A DNA stretch of 5,221 bases, from positions 1-5,221 of the forward strand of contig JALWRY010000269.1 in NCBI GenBank assembly GCA_027080445.1, given 5' to 3'. The stretch comes from Thiohalobacter sp. (GTDB lineage: Bacteria > Pseudomonadota > Gammaproteobacteria > DSM-19610). The position numbers were made by a program, and so were the translations under genes. Of this stretch, positions 1 to 4,960 are shown piece after piece. Every line of letters starts with the position of its first letter. The stretch's first letter is position 1. The notes under the pieces were generated by a model. It searched no databases and had not been told where the DNA came from. It saw nothing but the letters and a program-made list of their open reading frames with translations.

Positions 1-218
1 CCGCGTTGCCAGGCATGCCAGTCGCGGTGTTCCTGCTGGTACAGGGCATCCACGGCCTGCACGGCGCGGCGTGCCTCGGCCGTGTCTGTGCCCTGGGTGG
101 TGATATCGATGATTGTGCCAAAGGCAAACAGCTCTTGCCGGTAGACCGGTTCCGGCTGTGGCTGGCAGGCGCTCGTCAGCAGTCCGAGGAGCAGTAAAAA
201 TACGATGCGCGTTTTCAA
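1..218 (-). CDS. ApbE-like FAD:protein FMN transferase lipoprotein, N-terminal part (runs off left edge)
   Basis: This is a 72-codon N-terminal fragment of a probable FAD:protein FMN transferase, which attaches FMN covalently to threonines of target proteins such as Nqr/Rnf subunits. Seen: a basic start (K2, R4), a hydrophobic stretch at about 5-17, and a lipobox LTSAC with Cys18, so it is probably a membrane-anchored lipoprotein in the periplasm. FAFGTIIDIT (31-40) matches the family's N-terminal F-x-M/F-G-T strand, and HRDWHAW (64-70) matches the conserved H-x-x-W-H/D-x-W segment. No ATG or GTG lies in frame before the hydrophobic segment. The only usable start is TTG at 218-216, which overlaps the gshB stop in a TTGA junction. 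No Shine-Dalgarno is obvious, so translation is probably coupled to gshB. The flavin-binding core and catalytic residues lie beyond the edge, so activity cannot be judged. The family assignment is fairly sure; the exact target protein is unknown. Confidence 0.8.
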   Translation of the reverse strand, partial: MKTRIVFLLLLGLLTSACQPQPEPVYRQELFAFGTIIDITTQGTDTAEARRAVQAVDALYQQEHRDWHAWQR

Positions 219-1171
219 GTGCGGGTATTGAGTCTGGCTTCGATGGCGTCCATCAGATCCGAGGCGATATCCAGCCCGTAGATCGCGTCCAGTTCGCGGA
301 TACAGGTCGGGCTGGTGACGTTGATTTCCGTCAGGTAGTCGCCGATGACATCCAGGCCCACGAACAGCAGACCGCGCTGGCGCAGCTCCGGGCCGACCTG
401 GGCGCAGATCCAGCGGTCCCGTTCACTGAGTTCCAGGCCCTCGCCACGGCCGCCGGCAGCGAGGTTGCCCCGGGTTTCCCCCTTTGCCGGGATGCGCGCC
501 AGCGCGTAGGGCGCCGGTTCGCCGTCGATCATCAGGATGCGTTTGTCGCCGGCGCTGATCTCGGGGATAAATTTCTGCGCCATGGCCGTGCGGTGGCCGA
601 GCGCGGTAAGGGTTTCGAGGATGACGCTGATATTGGGGTCGTCGCGCGTGACCCGGAAAACCGAGGCGCCGCCCATGGCGTCCAGCGGTTTGAGGATGAT
701 GTCGCCGTGTTCGTCCAGGAAAGCGCGTAGCCGGGCGGGATCGCGGCTCACCAGGCTGGGGGCGCAGCACTGGGGGAACCAGCCGGTAAACAGCTTTTCG
801 TTGCAATTTCGCAGCGAGTCAGCGCGGTTTACTACCAGTACGCCCTGTGCGGAGGCGCGCTCAAGCAGATAGGTGCTGTACAGAAACTCCATGTCCAGCG
901 GGGGGTCCTTACGCATCAGCACCACATCGAGTTGCCCCAGTGGCTGATCCCGGGCCGCGGAAAGCTCAAACCAGTCGTGGTCGCGGTCGAAAACCTGCAG
1001 TGAACGCAGGCTGGCGAAAACTTCGCCATCGCGCTGGAACAGGTCGGATTGCTCCATGTAGGACAGTTGCCAACCGCGGCGCTGAGCGGCCAGCAGCATG
1101 GCGAAGCTGCTGTCTTTATGGACTTTGATGGACTGGATCGGGTCCATCACGATGCCCAGGTGAATCGTCAT
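215..1171 (-). CDS. gshB: Glutathione synthetase
   Basis: ATP-grasp ligase that joins gamma-glutamylcysteine and glycine with ATP to give glutathione, the second cytoplasmic step of glutathione synthesis. The protein has 318 residues, against about 316 in E. coli, and aligns from end to end with what I recall of that enzyme. Seen: LGIVMDPI near the N-terminus (5-12), MRKDPP (86-91), NCNEKLFT (122-129), the ATP-grasp KPLDAMGGAS (161-170), the glycine-rich substrate-lid loop GETRGNLAAGGRGE (231-244), and the Mg/ATP-binding TEINVTSPTCIRE (281-293). The ATG at 1171-1169 is preceded by AGGAA (1182-1178) at 6-base spacing, which supports this start. The gene diverges from pilG, as gshB does in Pseudomonas, and its stop overlaps the next gene. 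One oddity is an adjacent cysteine pair (C135-C136). No damage is visible. Confidence 0.98.
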   Translation of the reverse strand: MTIHLGIVMDPIQSIKVHKDSSFAMLLAAQRRGWQLSYMEQSDLFQRDGEVFASLRSLQVFDRDHDWFELSAARDQPLGQLDVVLMRKDPPLDMEFLYSTYLLERASAQGVLVVNRADSLRNCNEKLFTGWFPQCCAPSLVSRDPARLRAFLDEHGDIILKPLDAMGGASVFRVTRDDPNISVILETLTALGHRTAMAQKFIPEISAGDKRILMIDGEPAPYALARIPAKGETRGNLAAGGRGEGLELSERDRWICAQVGPELRQRGLLFVGLDVIGDYLTEINVTSPTCIRELDAIYGLDIASDLMDAIEARLNTRT

Positions 1172-1227
1172 CGGGGGTTCCTGCTGCGATCAGATGGATC
1201 GCTCAGATTGTGAACGAATTCATGATT

Positions 1228-1238
1228 GTAAAGTTTAC
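1228..1238. promoter_or_regulatory. Perfect palindrome GTAAAGTTTAC, possible operator
   Basis: Two 5-bp arms, GTAAA and TTTAC, flank a central G inside the divergent region. The site lies 33 bp downstream of the candidate gshB -10, within its presumed leader, and upstream of pilG. It is short, so it may be chance. I do not recognise it as a named factor's consensus. Confidence 0.2.
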
Positions 1239-1270
1239 TTGGCAACGGACGATAGATGCCAGTAGCCGCG

Positions 1271-1276
1271 ATTATA
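1271..1276 (-). promoter_or_regulatory. Candidate -10 element for gshB
   Basis: Read on the minus strand this is a perfect TATAAT, about 100 bases upstream of the gshB ATG, giving an untranslated leader of roughly 90 bases. No good -35 (TTGACA-like) lies 16-18 bases upstream, where the sequence is CCGTTT-like, and there is no extended TGn. It would therefore need an activator, or it may be a chance match in an AT-rich patch. Confidence 0.35.
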
Positions 1277-1366
1277 TCGTAATTTCGCCGGCAAAACGGG
1301 CGCTTGGAGTCTGCTGCACGCCACGAAGGGAAGCGCAGGCCATAGCCGGGCGGAGAGACAGAACGC

Positions 1367-1376
1367 AAGGTGGGAG
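1367..1376 (+). promoter_or_regulatory. Ribosome binding site of pilG
   Basis: AAGGTGGGAG lies just before ATG 1381. AAGGTG sits 8 bases from the ATG and GGGAG sits 4 bases from it. This is the best ribosome site in the region and the reason for choosing ATG 1381 over the upstream GTG at 1210. A weaker GGAAG (1404-1408) stands 8 bases before the in-frame ATG at 1417, which leaves a shorter product possible. Confidence 0.6.
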
Positions 1377-1380
1377 TCGT

Positions 1381-1845
1381 ATGGAAACCGTTGTGGATCC
1401 GATGGAAGCAGAAAATATGGAAACTGTAAGCGAATCAGAAGAAACCACTGCAAGCGAACTGGCGGAAGGCGATTTTGCCGGTCTTAAAGTGATGGTCATC
1501 GACGATTCAAAGACCATACGCCGAACGGCTGAAACCCTGCTCAAGAAAGCCGGCTGTGAGGTTGTGACCGCGACAGACGGTTTCGAGGCGCTGGCGAAAA
1601 TTGCCGACGAGAAACCGAGCATTATTTTTGTCGACATCATGATGCCGCGGCTGGACGGTTACCAGACCTGCGCGCTGATCAAGAACAACCAGGTATTCCG
1701 GGATACCCCGGTCATCATGTTGTCGAGCAAGGACGGCCTGTTTGATCGCGCCCGGGGCCGCATTGTCGGTTCGGACCAGTACCTGACCAAACCGTTTACC
1801 AAAGATGAACTACTGGGAGCGATTCGTGAACACGTTTCTGTGTGA
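1381..1845 (+). CDS. pilG: Twitching motility response regulator PilG (CheY-like)
   Basis: Single-domain receiver of the Pil-Chp pathway. In Pseudomonas it is phosphorylated by ChpA, promotes pilus extension and, with FimV, activates the adenylate cyclase CyaB. From ATG 1381 the product has 154 residues. The receiver domain spans about 34-152, with acidic pocket D41-D42, phospho-acceptor D85 in FVDIMMPRLDG, switch residue S115 in IMLSSKDG, and K137 in LTKPF. The runs MVIDDSKTIRRTAETLLKK and GRIVGSDQYLTKPF are near-identical to my recollection of P. aeruginosa PilG, so the assignment is firm. It differs in an acidic, low-complexity N-terminal leader of about 33 residues, where the Pseudomonas protein has under 10. 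Alternative starts are Met8 (1402) and Met13 (1417). It is the first gene of the operon; pilH follows after 77 bases. No DNA-binding output domain is present. Confidence 0.96.
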   Translation: METVVDPMEAENMETVSESEETTASELAEGDFAGLKVMVIDDSKTIRRTAETLLKKAGCEVVTATDGFEALAKIADEKPSIIFVDIMMPRLDGYQTCALIKNNQVFRDTPVIMLSSKDGLFDRARGRIVGSDQYLTKPFTKDELLGAIREHVSV

Positions 1846-1864
1846 CGTACGCTGCCCGGGGATA

Positions 1865-1881
1865 ACGCCGTACTGCGGCGT
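1865..1881 (+). other. Hairpin in the pilG-pilH spacer
   Basis: A perfect 6-bp GC-rich stem ACGCCG/CGGCGT encloses the 5-base loop TACTG, 20 bases after the pilG stop and 41 bases before the pilH ATG. No T-run follows, so it is not a rho-independent terminator by the usual rule. In the mRNA it could set the relative stability of the pilG and pilH segments, which is inference only. Confidence 0.3.
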
Positions 1882-1908
1882 GCCCATTGTTGCGCAGTAA
1901 CCAACCCT

Positions 1909-1914
1909 AGGGGA
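1909..1914 (+). promoter_or_regulatory. Ribosome binding site of pilH
   Basis: AGGGGA lies 8 bases before ATG 1923. It is a strong Shine-Dalgarno match that gives pilH its own initiation independent of pilG, 77 bases upstream. Confidence 0.6.
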
Positions 1915-1922
1915 AGTAAGAA

Positions 1923-2291
1923 ATGGCACAAATTCTGATAGTAGATGATTCACCCACCGAGGCTCACATTCTCAAGGGAATGCTGGAGAAAAACGGTTTT
2001 GAAATTGAAACCGCGGAAAACGGTACCGAGGGTATTGAACGTGCGAAGGAACTGAAACCGGATCTCATCCTCATGGATGTCGTCATGCCGGGGCTTAACG
2101 GGTTCCAGGCCACGCGCCAGCTGACCAAAAACCCAGAGACGGCCGATATCCCGGTCATTATCGTAACGACCAAGGACCAGGAGACCGACCGCGTGTGGGG
2201 TCTGCGCCAGGGTGCAAAGGATTTCCTCACCAAGCCGGTGGCGGAAAAGACCCTGATGGAAAAAATCAACACGATTCTGGCTGCTGCCTGA
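1923..2291 (+). CDS. pilH: Twitching motility response regulator PilH (CheY-like)
   Basis: Second CheY-like receiver of the Pil-Chp system. In Pseudomonas it counteracts PilG, acting as a phosphate sink or favouring pilus retraction. The product has 122 residues, close to the usual 121. Seen: acidic pair D8-D9 in ILIVDDSPTE, phospho-acceptor D52 in LMDVVMPGLNG, switch residue T82 in IIVTTKDQETD, and K104 in FLTKPV. The run MPGLNGFQATRQLTK (55-69) is characteristic of PilH and separates it from PilG, which has MPRLDGYQTCALIK at the same place. All receiver residues needed for phosphorylation are present and there is no output domain. The stop at 2289-2291 lies 11 bases before the pilI ATG, so the two are probably translated together. 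Confidence 0.97.
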   Translation: MAQILIVDDSPTEAHILKGMLEKNGFEIETAENGTEGIERAKELKPDLILMDVVMPGLNGFQATRQLTKNPETADIPVIIVTTKDQETDRVWGLRQGAKDFLTKPVAEKTLMEKINTILAAA

Positions 2292-2294
2292 GGA
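2290..2294 (+). promoter_or_regulatory. Ribosome binding site of pilI overlapping the pilH stop
   Basis: GAGGA overlaps the pilH TGA by two bases and stands 8 bases before ATG 2303. Ribosomes finishing pilH cover it, which suggests coupled translation. It also decides the pilI start, because the same frame is open upstream to 2195 inside pilH. Confidence 0.55.
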
Positions 2295-2302
2295 ACAGGG
2301 AC

Positions 2303-2848
2303 ATGTCCGCACAAGATCTGGAAACACCGTTGCAATGGCTGGCGCACCTGGAAAAAAGCTGTCTGGCCAACGCGCAGGCATTGCCCCAGCAGGAAGAGGG
2401 TGACGATGAATGGATCGGCATCGGGTTCCGCCTTGGTGGCCTCAATCTTGTTGCACCACTGGGCGAGGTGGCGGAAATTCTTACGCCGCCATCGCTCTCC
2501 AGGGTGCCGCGCACCAAGGCGTGGGTGTGCGGCATTGCCAATGTGCGCGGCAACCTGATGCCGATTATGGACCTGCAGGGCTACCTGCACGACAGGCCCG
2601 CGGCACTGAACCGTCGCAGTCGTATTCTCGTGGTTAACCACAACGGTGTGTATTCAGGACTTGTCGTCGATGCAGTGCTTGGGCTCAGGCACTTCCGGGA
2701 AGAACAGCGTTGCGATGAATTGCCCGGCGACGATGAAAAGATTCATCAATACCTCAAGTTCGGTTTCCGGGCGGGGAATGAACACTGGGGTGTATTCGGT
2801 ATGTATGAACTGGCGGAAACGCCACAGTTTTTGCAGGCTGCCGTCTAG
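2303..2848 (+). CDS. pilI: CheW-like chemotaxis adaptor PilI
   Basis: Cytoplasmic scaffold that links the receptor PilJ to the kinase ChpA in the type IV pilus chemosensory array. The 181-residue product compares with about 178 in P. aeruginosa. After a variable, acidic N-terminal stretch (1-35), the CheW fold begins near WIGIGFRLGG (37-46). The hallmark segment GIANVRGNLMPIMDL (77-91) corresponds to the CheW G-x-x-N-x-R-G...P-x-x-D-L receptor/kinase contact loop, with Arg82 as the conserved arginine. GLVVDAVLGL (119-128) is the later conserved G-x-x-V-D strand. The start was chosen for its GAGGA ribosome site and because codons before 2303 lie inside pilH. The gene sits between pilH and pilJ in the order known from Pseudomonas. 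Confidence 0.95.
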   Translation: MSAQDLETPLQWLAHLEKSCLANAQALPQQEEGDDEWIGIGFRLGGLNLVAPLGEVAEILTPPSLSRVPRTKAWVCGIANVRGNLMPIMDLQGYLHDRPAALNRRSRILVVNHNGVYSGLVVDAVLGLRHFREEQRCDELPGDDEKIHQYLKFGFRAGNEHWGVFGMYELAETPQFLQAAV

Positions 2849-2893
2849 CGGCCTGTGCGGTTTGTTTTAGTAGTAATCCAATTGGGGAAGACG

Positions 2894-2903
2894 ATCAGCT
2901 GAT
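2894..2903 (+). other. 10-bp palindrome in the pilI-pilJ spacer
   Basis: ATCAGCTGAT is a perfect palindrome in the 73-bp spacer, just upstream of the pilJ ribosome site. It may be a protein site or a chance PvuII-like palindrome. With no loop it would make only a poor RNA hairpin. I see no convincing internal promoter around it. Confidence 0.2.
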
Positions 2904-2910
2904 TAGGTCA

Positions 2911-2914
2911 GGAG
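2911..2914 (+). promoter_or_regulatory. Ribosome binding site of pilJ
   Basis: GGAG in the context AGGAGA lies 7 bases before ATG 2922. This is a strong match and fixes the pilJ start. Confidence 0.6.
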
Positions 2915-2921
2915 ACGAAAC

Positions 2922-4940
2922 ATGAGTACAGCAACACATTCCCACGTCAAGGTGGGCTCACACAAAAGGACGATGTATCTGATTGCAGCATTGCTGCTGT
3001 CACTGGGCGCGATGGTCAGTGTCTTCTGGTATGTTGGCATACAGGCCAACTATGACAAGGAGTACATTGGTTATACCAGTGAGCAACAGGTGCTTTCCCA
3101 GCAGATCGCGAAGTATGCGCTGGAGGCATCTTCGGGTGTTGATACCGCATTTGACCAGTTGACCAAGTACCGTGACCGCTTCGAGCAGATTCTCGAGAAC
3201 GAGAAAAACGGTAATGTGGCTACCGGGCTCCCACCCAGCGGCGATTCGGTCAAGGAAGACCTTGCTACGATGCAGGAATCCTGGGCGAAGTTCCGTAAAA
3301 GTATCGATTTCGTCCTGGCGGGCAAGGACAGCGTCGCGGTCGTGGCAGAAGCCAGTAAGGTGATCAACGAGACCATGCCGAAACTGCAGGCCTATGACCA
3401 GGAGATCGTGGACATTCTGCTGGACAGCAAGGCAAGCCGGGAGACCATCAACCTGGCGACCCGCCAGCTGATGCTCAGTCAGCGTATTGCCAATAACATT
3501 AACCACGCCCTTAGTGGCGAAGGTGTGGAAACGGCGATCGAGCGTTTCTCCGAAGATGTTGAGGCCTACGGTACGGTGCTCGACGGTATGGTGCGAGGGA
3601 ACGACACCATCAAGATGATAAAGAACAAGGATGTCCAGAAAAAGCTGTTTGAAACATCGATGCTGTTTACCGTGGTATCGGACTATGTTGAAGAGTTGCT
3701 GGACATGTCCGATGACCTGATCGAGATCCAGAAGGCAGCGCGCAGCATTTCCTCCCAGTCCGATGACCTGTTCGCCACGGCCCTGCGCTTGCAGAACGCC
3801 TATTCGCTGGCAGCGGATCTTCGCCCGGTTCAGCCTGAAATGGCCTATATCTTTGGCGCGGTCGGACTGCTGATCCTGTTCCTCCTGGGTATGCAGGTGT
3901 ACCGCGACCAGGAGAATCGCCGCAAACATGCGGAGAAGGAGAATACGGACAACCAGAACGCTATCCTCCGGCTGCTCGATGAAATGGGCAACCTCGCGGA
4001 TGGTGACCTGACGACCTATGCGACGGTGACCGAGGACTTCACGGGCGCGATTGCCGACTCGGTGAACTACACCATTGACGCATTGCGCGACATGGTAACG
4101 ACCATCAACGAAACCTCCGGGCAGGTATCGGCGGCTGCCAGGCAGACGCAGGAAACGGCGCAGCACCTGACCGAGGCGAGTAGCCACCAGGCTGAAGAAA
4201 TCACCAGTGCTACGACAGCGATTAACGAGATGGCCGTGTCGATCGATGAGGTGTCACGAAATGCCGAGGATACCGAACAGAAGGCATTGAAATCGGTTGA
4301 ATTTGCCCGTAAGGGTGGCGATACGGTTCGCCGCAACATCGAAGGCATGGATCGTATCCGTGAAAACATCCAGGAGACGTCGAAACGTATCAAGCGACTG
4401 GGTGAAAGCTCGCAGGAAATCGGAGATATCGTTGAGCTGATTAACGACATCGCCGAGCAGACAAACATCCTGGCGTTGAACGCGGCGATCCAGGCGGCAA
4501 TGGCCGGTGAAGCCGGTCGCGGTTTCGCGGTGGTTGCGGATGAGGTCCAGCGACTTGCAGAACGTTCCGGTAATGCAACCAAGCAGATCGAGGCACTGGT
4601 GAAGACGATCCAGACGGATACCAACGAGGCTGTTATCTCCATGGAACAGAGTACGGCGGGTGTGGTCAACGGTGCGCGACTGGCCGAGGAATCCGGGGAA
4701 GCGCTGGACCAGATTATGAACGTGTCCGACGATCTGTCCTCACTGGTCCAGAACATTGCTGCGTCGGCCCGCCAGCAGTCCAAGGCTGCGGCGAATATTT
4801 CCGAGACCATGCACGTTATCCAGGAAATCACGACACAGACCTCTGCGGGTACGAATGAGACGGCCGCTTCTATCGGTAACCTCGCAAGTCTTGCCGAAGA
4901 GATGGGTAGCTCTGTGGCCGGCTTCAAGCTGCCGGAATAA
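2922..4940 (+). CDS. pilJ: Type IV pilus methyl-accepting chemotaxis receptor PilJ
   Basis: Inner-membrane chemoreceptor of the Pil-Chp system that senses surface contact or pilus-borne signals and controls ChpA through PilI. It has 672 residues, against about 682 in P. aeruginosa. Order of parts: basic cytoplasmic tip (1-17), TM1 (about 18-40), periplasmic sensor (about 41-307), TM2 (about 308-326), HAMP (about 327-393) and coiled-coil signalling domain to the end. The sensor holds two PilJ-type motifs, QVLSQQIAKYA (56-66) and RQLMLSQRIANNI (181-193). The hairpin tip IAEQTNILALNAAIQAAM (510-527) followed by AGEAGRGFAVVADEVQRLAERS is the MCP signature. It reads AAIQAAMAGE where most receptors have AAIEAARAGE, a change I also recall in PilJ. 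Glu/Gln pairs along the helices (for example Q423-E426, Q498-E499) are candidate methylation positions. There is no C-terminal NWETF-type tether for CheR, and I see no cysteine in the protein. Confidence 0.97.
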   Translation: MSTATHSHVKVGSHKRTMYLIAALLLSLGAMVSVFWYVGIQANYDKEYIGYTSEQQVLSQQIAKYALEASSGVDTAFDQLTKYRDRFEQILENEKNGNVATGLPPSGDSVKEDLATMQESWAKFRKSIDFVLAGKDSVAVVAEASKVINETMPKLQAYDQEIVDILLDSKASRETINLATRQLMLSQRIANNINHALSGEGVETAIERFSEDVEAYGTVLDGMVRGNDTIKMIKNKDVQKKLFETSMLFTVVSDYVEELLDMSDDLIEIQKAARSISSQSDDLFATALRLQNAYSLAADLRPVQPEMAYIFGAVGLLILFLLGMQVYRDQENRRKHAEKENTDNQNAILRLLDEMGNLADGDLTTYATVTEDFTGAIADSVNYTIDALRDMVTTINETSGQVSAAARQTQETAQHLTEASSHQAEEITSATTAINEMAVSIDEVSRNAEDTEQKALKSVEFARKGGDTVRRNIEGMDRIRENIQETSKRIKRLGESSQEIGDIVELINDIAEQTNILALNAAIQAAMAGEAGRGFAVVADEVQRLAERSGNATKQIEALVKTIQTDTNEAVISMEQSTAGVVNGARLAEESGEALDQIMNVSDDLSSLVQNIAASARQQSKAAANISETMHVIQEITTQTSAGTNETAASIGNLASLAEEMGSSVAGFKLPE

Positions 4941-4950
4941 CAGGGAGATC

Positions 4951-4955
4951 GGGAG
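4951..4955 (+). promoter_or_regulatory. Ribosome binding site of pilK
   Basis: GGGAG lies 5 bases before GTG 4961, in the 20-base pilJ-pilK gap. It supports a GTG start, since no ATG lies in this frame until codon 40, which is already inside the conserved domain. Confidence 0.5.
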
Positions 4956-4960
4956 CGCCC

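Larger units (their letters stand above)
1172..1380. promoter_or_regulatory. Divergent gshB/pilG intergenic control region
   Basis: This 209-bp region separates the divergent gshB and pilG start codons and must hold the promoter for each. Its left half is AT-richer than the flanking genes. It contains a TATAAT on the minus strand, a perfect 11-bp palindrome GTAAAGTTTAC (1228-1238), an inverted TGGCA/TGCCA pair (1240-1244 and 1257-1261), and a CRP/Vfr-like TGTGA-N6-TCATG (1209-1224). I could not find a plus-strand -35/-10 pair of acceptable quality or a sigma-54 -24/-12 element, so the pilG promoter is unassigned. An open plus-strand frame from GTG 1210 runs through the region into pilG, but I do not consider it translated. 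Confidence 0.6.

Noticed and set aside
6..197. Plus-strand frame of 63 codons at the left edge
   Set aside because: The opposite strand gives a lipobox and ApbE motifs and continues from gshB, which is a much better explanation.
113..730. Plus-strand open frame of 205 codons opposite gshB
   Set aside because: The minus strand here encodes an unmistakable GshB with all family motifs. The plus frame is a shadow.
1210..1380. Longer pilG beginning at GTG 1210
   Set aside because: It would add 57 residues with no similarity to PilG and has no ribosome site. It also crosses the AT-rich promoter region, while ATG 1381 has AAGGTGGGAG upstream.
2195..2302. Longer pilI beginning inside pilH
   Set aside because: The extra 36 residues overlap PilH in another frame and are Gly/Lys/Cys-rich without CheW similarity. 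ATG 2303 has a good ribosome site.
1964..2641. Minus-strand open frame opposite pilH and pilI
   Set aside because: It is antisense to two well-recognised genes and shows no domain pattern.
3000..4187. Long minus-strand open frame of 395 codons opposite pilJ
   Set aside because: It lies wholly antisense to a clear receptor gene, has no recognisable domain and is rich in His, Arg and Val as expected from reading the reverse of alpha-helical coding sequence. No ribosome site was found for it.
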